Position numbers and translations under genes: made by a program. A DNA stretch of 64,000 nucleotides, from assembly GCF_015999545.1 (NCBI RefSeq), contig NZ_CP065546.1, positions 124,001-188,000 of the forward strand. Reading direction: 5' to 3'. This DNA is from Lysinibacillus sp. JNUCC-52 (GTDB lineage Bacteria > Bacillota > Bacilli > Bacillales_A > Planococcaceae). Under the pieces are notes generated by a model. The model did not search any database and had not been told where the DNA came from. It worked only from the letters and a program-made list of their open reading frames with translations. Shown here piece by piece: positions 50,671-58,420 of the stretch (positions are counted from its first letter, which is position 1; each line of letters begins with the position of its first letter).

Positions 50671-50708
50671 ATTATGTTTCATTACAAAATTTCAAACATG
50701 ATATTATA

Positions 50709-51074
50709 TTACTTTTGTTGCCCGTTTATCATTTCCCAAATTGTTCGTAATTTGCGAAGTTCTTCTTCACCAGATTGTGGAAGCTCTTTATACCAAACAC
50801 CAAGCTCGGGGTCATTAATAAATGCTTGAAAAGCAGCTTCGTCTTTTTCTTGTGGTGTAAGTACTGGGTTATCTGTACGACCAAGTAGGTAGTCTGTACT
50901 GACTTCGAAAAAATCGGCAAGTCTTTGTAAAGTATCAGTATCAGGAGAACGGTTCCCACTTTCATAACCAGATATAGAAACTTTAGTTACATTTATTTTA
51001 CTTCCTAATTCAGTTTGAGTTAGTTTCTTTTCTTTTCTAAGTTTCTTTAGGCGCTCTCCATTCAATAAAAACAC
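50709..51074 (-). CDS. Xre family CI-like repressor
   Basis: AAATGAGGTGTTTTT precedes the start. The 121 residues have the HTH QTELGSKINVTKVSISGYES and DYLLGRTD, and the shared C-terminal module (EKDEAAFQAFINDPELGVWY, then RKLRTIWEMI). It is divergent from the Cro-like gene across an array of GTTAAC sites, so this is probably the working lysogeny repressor. Confidence 0.9.
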   Translation of the reverse strand: MFLLNGERLKKLRKEKKLTQTELGSKINVTKVSISGYESGNRSPDTDTLQRLADFFEVSTDYLLGRTDNPVLTPQEKDEAAFQAFINDPELGVWYKELPQSGEEELRKLRTIWEMINGQQK

Positions 51075-51100
51075 CTCATTTCGATAAATTAATTATACAA

Positions 51101-51218
51101 GTTAACTATTAGATAACAAAGTCATAAACACAAAGTTAACTAAAGGGGAATTTTTGTGTTATAAACTATTGGCAATTCCTATTTAGTTAACTTATTATGT
51201 TGTTAACAAAAGGTTAAC
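51101..51218. promoter_or_regulatory. Repressor/Cro operator array
   Basis: GTTAAC occurs at 51,101, 51,135, 51,186, 51,202 and 51,213, mostly inside AAGTTAACTwA. A further copy lies inside cro (about 51,280) and one just after it (about 51,434). This is the expected layout of a phage genetic switch. Confidence 0.8.
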
Positions 51219-51236
51219 TTCGGCTAGGGGGTGTTT

Positions 51237-51431
51237 ATGTTGGCTCATGAAAAACTAAAAGAACTTCGAGTACAACAAAAGTTAACTTGTAAACAGGTAG
51301 CTGATGGGGCGGGTATTTCAAAGGAGCATTACTGGTTTATTGAAAATGGTAAGCGAGGTTTGACCTATGAAATGGCCACGCGAATAGCAAAAGTTTTTGA
51401 TAAAAAACCAGATGATATTTTTTTAAAATAA
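51237..51431 (+). CDS. Cro-like HTH protein
   Basis: AGGGGGTGTTT precedes the ATG at 51237. The 64 residues are a single HTH (CKQVADGAGISKEHYWFIEN) with KKPDDIFL at the end, as in small Cro/Cl-type regulators. It is divergent from the CI-like gene and heads the rightward lytic operon. Confidence 0.85.
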   Translation: MLAHEKLKELRVQQKLTCKQVADGAGISKEHYWFIENGKRGLTYEMATRIAKVFDKKPDDIFLK

Positions 51432-51744
51432 GTGTTAACTAATTGTGAACTTTGTGAGTGGAAGTAGGGTATAGAGCATCACAAAACCAAGATGAGCGTG
51501 CATGACAGGGAAACCTCTGCTGGAACAGAGACTGAAAGGCCATTATTACTTCATGTGATTGAACAATGTATGCAGTTCTTATTACTTAGAGACAAATACC
51601 TCAAAACGCTTATAGCAAATAAAACAATGATACTCATATGTCTGCTTTTTAATTGAACTTTCTAAAGGTAGTATTGATTATTTTCTCGTTGTATATGCAG
51701 TCGTATGGTCGGATTAACTACTTATTTGAAAGGAGGTGAGAAAG
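51432..51744 (+). other. Spacer in early operon
   Basis: About 310 bp without an open frame worth reporting. AGGCCATTATTACTT and surrounding bases show no clear hairpin with a T tract. Confidence 0.35.
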
Positions 51745-51894
51745 ATGCGGAAACATACTTTCAAAGAGTACTTGTTACGAAATTATCCACCAAATGTAAG
51801 GAGCTTGGAAGAGGCATATGCTTGTAACATTTGGAAAGATTGTACTTTAGAAGAGGCGGTAGATATGTCTAATAAAATCATAGAGCTTTTTTAA
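51745..51894 (+). CDS. Small phage early protein (49 aa)
   Basis: AAAGGAGGTGAGAAAG precedes the ATG. The peptide (MRKHTFKEYLLRNYPPNVRS, then WKDCTLEEAVDMSNKII) is helical. The strong ribosome site and position in the early operon support it. A 26-codon frame (51,904-51,984, MTYTDAYAMLGFIRMDLDYR) follows but lacks a good site. Functions unknown. Confidence 0.6.
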   Translation: MRKHTFKEYLLRNYPPNVRSLEEAYACNIWKDCTLEEAVDMSNKIIELF

Positions 51895-52187
51895 GAAGTA
51901 AACATGACGTACACAGATGCATACGCCATGCTTGGGTTCATTCGTATGGATTTAGACTATCGCTCTGAGCGCGTGAAGTTATAGTCATTCGCATAGTAAT
52001 AAAGCCTTGTAAATTTTATAGATTCACAGAAAGGTAGAATTCAAATGTTGAACAACACTACAGTAGAGGAAGGTTAGCACCAGTGGAGGTGCTAATCTTA
52101 CCAACTAATATAATTGATGTCTGGTGTTTTCTTATAGTGATCTCCGTAAGATTCGAATTGATATTTCGTAAAAAGGATGGATATATT

Positions 52188-52412
52188 GTGTTTTATTTAA
52201 AAACTATTAGAAAAACAAAAGGGTTATCCCGTTACCAGTTAGCGAAACTATCAGGAGTGAAGGATTCTACTATCCAAATGATTGAAAATAGCGAGAATCC
52301 GAATCCTACTTTTAAAATCATGTGCAAATTAGCAGATGCATTAGAAGTAAGTTTGGATGATCTAAGGGGAGGTGAGAAGTTTGGTATGGAGCATGACAAA
52401 ACCGAAGCGTAA
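52188..52412 (+). CDS. Xre family HTH protein (74 aa)
   Basis: AAAAGGATGGATATATT precedes the GTG at 52188. The protein has the HTH SRYQLAKLSGVKDSTIQMIE and FKIMCKLADALEVSLDDL. The longer frame from 52,083 is less likely. It overlaps the next HTH gene. Probably an early phage regulator. Confidence 0.75.
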   Translation: MFYLKTIRKTKGLSRYQLAKLSGVKDSTIQMIENSENPNPTFKIMCKLADALEVSLDDLRGGEKFGMEHDKTEA

Positions 52413-52659
52413 GAAAAAGCGCAAAAAGCCTTTACCTTCGGATGAATTTCGAAATGTAAAAGGGGTTAAGCGTGAGCGGATGATTGCTGAAAGGAAAGCG
52501 AGACAACTTACGCAAGCACAGTTAGGAAAATTGGTTGGCTGTTCAACTGCAATGATAAGCGCTATTGAGAGTGGTCGAGTTAAACCAGGATTAGAGGTTT
52601 CATTGCAGTTGGAAGTTGTTCTGGAGACTTCAATTTTTGAATTATTTCCTGATTTATAA
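52381..52659 (+). CDS. Xre family HTH protein with basic N-terminus
   Basis: GGGGAGGTGAGAAG precedes the TTG at 52381; an ATG at 52393 is the alternative. A very basic start (KPKRKKKRKK) leads to the HTH LTQAQLGKLVGCSTAMISAI. It overlaps the previous gene by 32 bp. It is an early phage regulator. Confidence 0.7.
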   Translation: MVWSMTKPKRKKKRKKPLPSDEFRNVKGVKRERMIAERKARQLTQAQLGKLVGCSTAMISAIESGRVKPGLEVSLQLEVVLETSIFELFPDL

Positions 52660-52875
52660 AAAAAGTACTTGACTTGGAGGGGGGCACATTTTTTCCAGTT
52701 AAAAAATAAAAAATGAATAAGTATGAAAGTTTATAAAAATCCATTATTTGTAAAGTGGTCAAATATGAATGAATTCGAATATTAATGAAAATAAATGTAT
52801 GTATTTTTATTCCTCATTTGGAAAAATGGCAATTTGGTAATATAAAATCAAACCTTAAATGAGGAGGTGAGGGGG

Positions 52876-53184
52876 ATGTATAGCGAGGAGTTTAAAGCGG
52901 AGATAAAAGAGGAATTTCGCAAGTTGCTTCGAGAGGAGTTGGAGAAGACATTTACACGAAAACCATTAATTTGTGAGTTACCGATTTTATTGACTCGTAA
53001 TCAGTTGATGGAGTTATTCAATATAAAAAGTACAAAAGCGTCTGCGTTATTGAGGCGAGACGATTTCCCGAAGTTTTATGAAGCTGGTCGGGTACTAATT
53101 CCATCAAAAGCATTGTTGCAATGGATTGATGAGCATACCGAATGGGTTCAAACACATACCAAGTATTTTCAATCCGTTGGTTAA
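52876..53184 (+). CDS. DUF771-like phage DNA-binding protein
   Basis: GAGGAGGTGAGGGGG precedes the ATG at 52876. The 102 residues have a charged helix, then LLTRNQLMELFNIKSTKASA and RRDDFPKFYEAGRVLIPSKA, the excisionase-like winged helix of DUF771 proteins common in early phage operons. Its role may be excision or early transcription control. Confidence 0.75.
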   Translation: MYSEEFKAEIKEEFRKLLREELEKTFTRKPLICELPILLTRNQLMELFNIKSTKASALLRRDDFPKFYEAGRVLIPSKALLQWIDEHTEWVQTHTKYFQSVG

Positions 53185-53254
53185 TGTTTCATATTAAAAT
53201 TTTATATCACAACAACGTAATATTGTATTCCGGAATGTGAAAGGTGGTGAGATG

Positions 53255-53524
53255 ATGAAAATTGGCGCCATTTTGCAAGCCTGTCGTGAACGAGCAGGGT
53301 TGTCACAAGAAGAACTGGCATTTCGCATGAATCGATCGCAGTCCTGTATCTCAAAATTTGAAAATAGCGTAAAGATTCCTGATGCCATAACCTTTATGGA
53401 ATGGTTTAAGCAAACAAATACGCAAGAGGTCGCTGTCGCATTTTTAATGGGGATGGATGGGCTAACGATTTTGCAAACATTGCTTCCGATGGTTGGTGGG
53501 TTTGTATGTTGGATTATTTTATGA
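53255..53524 (+). CDS. Xre family HTH protein (89 aa)
   Basis: AAAGGTGGTGAG precedes ATGATG; I use the second ATG. The HTH is LSQEELAFRMNRSQSCISKF. The C-terminal half is hydrophobic (VAVAFLMGMDGLTILQTLLP), which might bind the membrane. It is a phage accessory regulator of unknown target. Confidence 0.7.
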   Translation: MKIGAILQACRERAGLSQEELAFRMNRSQSCISKFENSVKIPDAITFMEWFKQTNTQEVAVAFLMGMDGLTILQTLLPMVGGFVCWIIL

Positions 53525-53543
53525 AATTAGAAAGGAGAACACT

Positions 53544-53909
53544 ATGGAAAAAATCAAAGCATTTTTAGCTTATCAAGATGCAACTAAATTCACATTGCAT
53601 AGGGTAGCAAATGCAAATTTAGATATTTGTTATTCAAATTTTAAAATGATGGAATTGTTATCCATGTTAAAGGAAAAGCATGAAATGGCACAGAGTGCAG
53701 GTGTTTTAGCGATAGATTTTTATGATGGGATTTGTAATGTGCAAGTGTCGTATGACGATTTTCAACGTTTAACAGAAGGTGTTCAGGACATTCGCATTGA
53801 GCCGTCTCTGTGTTCTGAGTCTTATTATGAGTATTTAAATGCTGAAGTAGAGGGCATTCATTTAGTAGCTGTTCGTTCGAATGAAAAAGAAAAAATGCAA
53901 GCGCAATAG
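53544..53909 (+). CDS. Phage hypothetical protein (121 aa)
   Basis: GAAAGGAGAACACT precedes the ATG at 53544. The product is soluble, with LHRVANANLDICYSNFKMME and VQVSYDDFQRLTEGVQDIRI. No family recognised. It lies in the early operon. Confidence 0.6.
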   Translation: MEKIKAFLAYQDATKFTLHRVANANLDICYSNFKMMELLSMLKEKHEMAQSAGVLAIDFYDGICNVQVSYDDFQRLTEGVQDIRIEPSLCSESYYEYLNAEVEGIHLVAVRSNEKEKMQAQ

Positions 53910-54026
53910 CACCTGCATAAAGGTTGAACTGTAGCTTTGGTCGGTCTCAGTTCGAAAATTTAATAAAAATCTTGTCCTTTTATTATGGACAAGAACTGGA
54001 TAGAAGTCAATAAAGGAGGAACGGAT

Positions 54027-54236
54027 ATGAAAGAAGTTTTAGAGAAACTAAATACATTTCTGGCGCAGGAAGAAGAGTTGTTACGGGATTATGCGGTCGA
54101 TGTAGCGGAAGCTTTCGATAGTTGTTTATATGTGAGCAATCAAAAGGATTACTTCGAACAAAAAGGGAGAGTCACTGCTATAAGAGCTGCTATTGAATTA
54201 GTGGAAGATTTAGAGAATCAATTGCAAATGGTGTGA
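54027..54236 (+). CDS. Phage hypothetical protein (69 aa)
   Basis: AAAGGAGGAACGGAT precedes the ATG at 54027. It is a helical acidic protein (KEVLEKLNTFLAQEEELLRD). No family recognised. Confidence 0.6.
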   Translation: MKEVLEKLNTFLAQEEELLRDYAVDVAEAFDSCLYVSNQKDYFEQKGRVTAIRAAIELVEDLENQLQMV

Positions 54237-54295
54237 TTTATTTTTAGGGTTCATCAATTGTCTAATGAATTTGATGTTGCAACCTTGCACTTATA

Positions 54296-54320
54296 GGGTG
54301 GCGACAATTTGTCGCCACCC
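54296..54320. promoter_or_regulatory. 25-bp perfect palindrome before ORF6N gene
   Basis: GGGTGGCGACAA and TTGTCGCCACCC are perfect 12-bp arms around a single T, 20 bp before the ORF6N start. A degenerate relative (GGTGGGCGAC..GACGCCACCC) lies inside the same gene at 54,517-54,541. No T tract follows, so an operator is more likely than a terminator. Confidence 0.7.
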
Positions 54321-54339
54321 TTATGAAAGGAGAAGTCGC

Positions 54340-54990
54340 ATGGATTTAACAGAGATTCAACACGCAGATAAAAAGGTGTTAACAACGGCACAAATTGCTG
54401 AGGCGTACGAAGTGGACAGTAAGTCGTTGATTCGAAATTTTCAACGAAACAAGGAGCATTATCAAGAAGGTACGCATTATTTTGCGCTTACAGGGGAGGC
54501 ACTGAAACAATTTAAAGGTGGGCGACAAAATGACGCCACCCTCAAATTTGTATCATTGCTGTATTTGTGGACCGAAGAAGGGGCGTTTTTATTAGCGAAG
54601 TCACTCAGTAGCGACAAGGCGTGGGAGGCATACCATCTGCTTGTTGCGCAGTATTACAAACTGACAAACGAATTGCAGCAAGTACAGCCCATTGAATTGC
54701 CGTATGACGAGAAACGCTTATTAGCCTTGGAGCAGCGTGTACAGGAAATTGAACAACAGCTAAATGGGATCACACTACATACGGGCGAGCAAAAGCGTTT
54801 ACGACAAGCGGTGACCGAACGTGTCAATCAATTATGCATAGTGCAAGGGCGCCGTCCTGCCTTTTTCGCGTCCCTTTATCGTGAAATCAAACGCCGTTAT
54901 CAAGTGGGGTCGTATCGAGATGTTCCACAGTGCAAGCTACAAGATGCTTTGCATTTTATTTCCACATGGAGAGGAGGGGCAGACACATGA
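54340..54990 (+). CDS. ORF6N domain phage antirepressor-like protein
   Basis: AAAGGAGAAGTCGC precedes the ATG at 54340. The first 100 residues are an ORF6N/KilA-N-type DNA-binding domain (KKVLTTAQIAEAYEVDSKSL, then LYLWTEEGAFLLAKSL). The coiled-coil linker (LLALEQRVQEIEQQLNG) leads to a C-terminal ORF6C-like part (RPAFFASLYREIKRRYQVGS). Such proteins counteract repressors or modulate early genes. A perfect palindrome lies just upstream. Confidence 0.85.
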   Translation: MDLTEIQHADKKVLTTAQIAEAYEVDSKSLIRNFQRNKEHYQEGTHYFALTGEALKQFKGGRQNDATLKFVSLLYLWTEEGAFLLAKSLSSDKAWEAYHLLVAQYYKLTNELQQVQPIELPYDEKRLLALEQRVQEIEQQLNGITLHTGEQKRLRQAVTERVNQLCIVQGRRPAFFASLYREIKRRYQVGSYRDVPQCKLQDALHFISTWRGGADT

Positions 54991-55068
54991 AACACTAAAA
55001 GTCAGAGCGTGCGATTTAAATTACACTCATATTGCTAATTCAACCAAATAGGCGAGGTAGAAAAAATC

Positions 55069-55794
55069 ATGACAATATTTCGTGTTCAAAAAAAGGAGAA
55101 CTATGTTGTTTTAGACAAGGGATTTTTGAATGATGAGAACTTAAGTTGGCAGGCGAAAGGGATGCTTGCTTACATGCTGTCGTTGCCTAATGATTGGCGT
55201 TTTACTATTCAAGACTTAACAAAACGCAGTAAAAATGGGCGTGATGCTACTAATAACATTGTCAAAGAGTTGACGGCTGCTGGATACATCCAAAGGGAGC
55301 AAAAAAGGAGTGATGACGGAAAGTTTGGTAAAACAGAGTTACTAGTTTTTGAAACGCCTGATACATTACCGTTTACTGAAAAGGCGTTACCGGATAATCC
55401 GGATACGGAAAACCCGACACTACTAAATAATAAATTACTAAATAATAAAATAAATAAATATAATGTCGAGCAACTCGACATTGTGCATGAAATTATTACT
55501 CACTTAAACAAAACAGCTCAGAAAAACTTTAAAGCCACAACAGCTGCAACTAAGCGACTCATACATGCCCGACTGAAGGATGGCTATACGTTAGAGCACT
55601 TCAAATGCGTGATTGACACGAAGGCTAAACAGTGGCTGCATAATCCCGACATGAATAAATACTTGCGTCCGGATACGTTGTTCAACGCTACGAAATTTGA
55701 AAGCTACTTGAACGAAAAACAGAGCATACCAACAAACCAAACTCATTTGCCTGAATCACTGGATTTAGATTTTAGCAAGGGGGAAGATCTGTAA
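55069..55794 (+). CDS. Phage replisome organizer
   Basis: AATAGGCGAGGTAGAAAAAATC precedes the ATG. Residues 1-95 form a winged-helix start (NLSWQAKGMLAYMLSLPNDW). A low-complexity linker follows (LLNNKLLNNKINKYN). Residues 160-225 are the conserved phage C-terminal domain (YLRPDTLFNATKFESYLNE) that loads helicase. The gene recognises the phage origin and recruits DnaB, encoded next with a 1-bp overlap (TAATG). The AT-rich linker DNA may be the origin. Confidence 0.9.
   Translation: MTIFRVQKKENYVVLDKGFLNDENLSWQAKGMLAYMLSLPNDWRFTIQDLTKRSKNGRDATNNIVKELTAAGYIQREQKRSDDGKFGKTELLVFETPDTLPFTEKALPDNPDTENPTLLNNKLLNNKINKYNVEQLDIVHEIITHLNKTAQKNFKATTAATKRLIHARLKDGYTLEHFKCVIDTKAKQWLHNPDMNKYLRPDTLFNATKFESYLNEKQSIPTNQTHLPESLDLDFSKGEDL
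55418..55460. promoter_or_regulatory. Possible phage replication origin
   Basis: TACTAAATAATAAA occurs twice in tandem inside the replisome organizer gene, followed by ATAAATAAATATAA. AT-rich direct repeats within the initiator gene are a common phage origin design. Confidence 0.5.
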
Positions 55795-57071
55795 TGACAT
55801 ACCAAAACATTAGCATCGAGCTAGCTGAAAAAAGTCTACTAGGAACGATGCTCCATGAAAATTATTTAATTGCAGATAGCAACTTAGAGCCAGCTCATTT
55901 TATTTCGCAAGTGCATCAAAATATTTTTACTAGCATGTTACAGCTTGTCAGTGAACGTAAAGCCATGGACTATATCACATTGCTGACAACACGAGAGCCG
56001 ATAGAACTTGGCGGGGCAAATTATTTAGCGGAGCTTGGGAGCTTTGCGAGTGCAACGAAATTTGAGGAGTACGAAACCATTGTGCTTGAGAATTGGCGAG
56101 AGCGATCCAAGCGTCAAATGATGGAGCAAGCACAGCAAGAAGATTGGGGCATAGCTGAAATTCAACATGCACTGGATAAGCTCATGACGCAATATACGAC
56201 TACCAATACGAGTATTAAAGCCGACTTAATGCAAATGGCGAAGCGACCTTTTGAGCAAGAAAACAGCAAAACAGGGGTGCTTACAGGGCTACTTGATTTG
56301 GATAAGCTGCTAAACGGCTTTCAAGATGCTGAGCTTACGATTATTGCGGCTAGACCTTCGATGGGGAAAACGGACACGATGAACCATATCGCACTAAAAG
56401 CGGGATGGGATGGCTATTTACCAATCATCTTCTCACTGGAAATGAGTCGCACCACGCTAATTGATCGCCTTATTGCCGCAACAGGTAATTTTAATCGCTT
56501 AAAGATGCGCAATCCCTATGAGTATTTTACAGACGGCCAAAAAGAAAAGTGGATGTCAACACTTGGCATGCTTGATAATGCCAATATCGAAATTGATGAT
56601 CGAGCAGGGATGACCGTTACACAGATTCGAGCTACTGCACGAAAAATCATTAAAGCCAACCCTGATAAAAAGCCCGTCATCTTAATCGATTACTTGCAAA
56701 TCATTCGAGTCAGCAATACACGCGATAATCAAACACAAGCAATTGGCCAAATCTCATGGGATTTAAAGTAAATGGCAAAGGAATTTAACTGCCCTGTAAT
56801 TTGCTTAGCTCAACTGAATCGCAGTGTCGAGCAACGTCAGGACAAACGCCCTGTTATGAGCGACTTACGAGACTCAGGCAATATCGAACAAGATGCTGAT
56901 GTTATCGCGTTTTTATATCGCGATGATTACTACGCCAAAGAATCCGAACGCCAAAATATGTTGGAGTTTATTATCGCTAAGCACCGAAATGGCCCGACTG
57001 GGACAGTGTTCGCCAGCTATGTAAAAGATACTGGCAGATTGTCGAATATAGCCTGGAGTGTTGCCAAATGA
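55794..57071 (+). pseudogene. Replicative DNA helicase DnaB, split by in-frame TAA
   Basis: The N-terminal domain (about 1-100) is followed by the RecA-type core: ARPSMGKTDTMNH (Walker A, about 187) and PVILIDYLQII (Walker B, about 300). A TAA at 56,769 interrupts ISWDLK-MAKEFNCPVICLAQ. The same frame then runs to 57,071 with the expected end (RDSGNIEQDADVIAFLYRDD). The stop replaces one codon. Because ATG follows directly (TAAATG), the second part could be reinitiated as a separate 99-residue piece. It is either a broken gene, a split helicase or a read error. Confidence 0.85.
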
Positions 57072-57562
57072 GCGACCTTATCACGGTAAAGGAGATTTTG
57101 GAGTATGCGACAGAGTTTGAATTGTGTTGGTTTGCACATCAAGTCTATTGGGCTGTGTCTACACAACAAATTCAGTTGGAGGACGATTCTAATAAATTGC
57201 TAGAGGTGGTCTATGATGATGCAGCAGTACGTGAAATGACAAACCGAAATGTCCTTGGCATTGGCCGTATCAAGCTATACGTCGTCAAAAGCTTTGCCCA
57301 ATATGCTTTTTACTTTGCTAGTGATTCACTGGAAGTCAACATGCTGCATCAAGCGTTATTTGGTGAAGTGCCAGGAGCCATTACGGAAGCCCATCGATTG
57401 TTAACAAAGGTAATGTATTTTGCCGATTTCGATATACAAACGTCACTGCTAGAATACCGAAAAACGATCGTGCAATTTCCGGCCTATCTTGGTCATGCAG
57501 CAGCAGGTCAATATAACTTGTATCGCCTAGATTTGCACAAAGGAGGAAGATGGATTGTCTAA
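57068..57562 (+). CDS. Phage hypothetical protein (164 aa)
   Basis: It overlaps the DnaB stop (ATGA). The protein is soluble and helical with ELCWFAHQVYWAVSTQQIQL. No family recognised. It is translationally coupled to DnaB, so probably replication-linked. Confidence 0.65.
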   Translation: MSDLITVKEILEYATEFELCWFAHQVYWAVSTQQIQLEDDSNKLLEVVYDDAAVREMTNRNVLGIGRIKLYVVKSFAQYAFYFASDSLEVNMLHQALFGEVPGAITEAHRLLTKVMYFADFDIQTSLLEYRKTIVQFPAYLGHAAAGQYNLYRLDLHKGGRWIV

Positions 57563-57674
57563 GCAAGAACGTGAAGAAATCATTGCGATTATCATGCTAC
57601 GCAAAAACTACGCTGAGGATATGTTTCGCAATATGTCAGATGAAGAGCTTGTGAAAACGTTGGACGAATTATAA
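57555..57674 (+). CDS. BH0509 family protein (39 aa)
   Basis: AAAGGAGGAAGA precedes the TTG, overlapping the previous gene. MSKQEREEIIAIIMLRKNYA then MSDEELVKTLDEL matches the small BH0509 family seen in Bacillus phage early operons. Function unknown. Confidence 0.75.
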   Translation: MSKQEREEIIAIIMLRKNYAEDMFRNMSDEELVKTLDEL

Positions 57675-57711
57675 AAAGTGATTTTAACTTGAAGAAATGA
57701 GAGGGATGAAA

Positions 57712-57930
57712 ATGGATAATGTGAATATTTATGAAATCATTGACGTTTCGATGGACCCTATTTATCAGGCACTGAATCAGCTTCATGATGATGAAGAAAT
57801 CCTTATCGGCAAACATACCATTCGCAAAACAGCTAAATTTTACGAAATTGAAAATGATCGCTTACATGAATGCTTTAAAGAAAAAGAACGTTGCTATCAA
57901 GTGTTAAGTAATTTGGTCATGACCAATTAA
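57712..57930 (+). CDS. Phage hypothetical protein (72 aa)
   Basis: GAGAGGGATGAAA precedes the ATG at 57712; an earlier ATG at 57697 lies before the ribosome site. The acidic small protein (NVNIYEIIDVSMDPIYQALN) is not recognised. A hairpin follows. Confidence 0.6.
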   Translation: MDNVNIYEIIDVSMDPIYQALNQLHDDEEILIGKHTIRKTAKFYEIENDRLHECFKEKERCYQVLSNLVMTN

Positions 57931-57934
57931 AAAA

Positions 57935-57955
57935 AGCTATGGCTGCAACCATAGC
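57935..57955 (+). terminator. Perfect hairpin, weak terminator
   Basis: AAGCTATGG and CCATAGCTT pair perfectly around a 6-nt loop; only a short T run follows. Confidence 0.5.
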
Positions 57956-58021
57956 TTTGATAGAGCAAAGGCTTCTCCCTTGCTACCAGTAATATCATTA
58001 TAGCATAAGGGGAAAGCATTT

Positions 58022-58219
58022 ATGCGATTAAAACCACTAGTCATTTCGAACGATGGCATCCTACAAATCGACATCATGGAACTCCCTGAAAACTGCGTCA
58101 TCGTCCTCTCCGATGGCATAGCAAAATTCACCGAGCTCCCTGCACACGCTAAGACAAAGATTGTTACCTATCAGGGAAAGGTGAGACGTGTTGAGTTTGA
58201 TGAGGGGGAGGAGTTTTAA
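58022..58219 (+). CDS. XtrA/YqaO family phage protein
   Basis: AAGGGGAAAGCATTT precedes the ATG. The 65 residues (MRLKPLVISNDGILQIDIME, then KTKIVTYQGKVRRVEFDEGE) match the XtrA/YqaO family of PBSX- and skin-type prophages. It lies near phage replication genes; molecular role unknown. Confidence 0.85.
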   Translation: MRLKPLVISNDGILQIDIMELPENCVIVLSDGIAKFTELPAHAKTKIVTYQGKVRRVEFDEGEEF

Positions 58220-58304
58220 TAAAGTATTTAATGGTTTTACTAATTGAGATAAGAAAAAAGAAATATTAAATATATCAATAAAATAGATATAATAGAATTA
58301 TTAA

Positions 58305-58390
58305 TTGGTAATTATTGTGGTAAATTTGATATAATACTATTGAATTTTGGGAAAGAAGGTGATTACTCTTTGATAGAGCTGTTTGAATAG
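58305..58390 (+). promoter_or_regulatory. Promoter and short leader of PARIS-like operon
   Basis: TTGGTA (58,305) and TATAAT (58,330) are 19 nt apart. Further on, AAGGTGAT precedes TTG (58,370) opening a six-codon frame (MIELFE) that stops at 58,390, 31 bp before the ATPase gene. The unit therefore has its own promoter inside the phage operon. Confidence 0.5.
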
Positions 58391-58420
58391 AAAATAAATT
58401 TATTAATATGAGGTGAGAAA

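Noticed and set aside
50729-50965. 78-codon minus-strand frame inside the CI-like gene
   Set aside because: Out-of-frame overlap with a well-supported repressor; no ribosome site.
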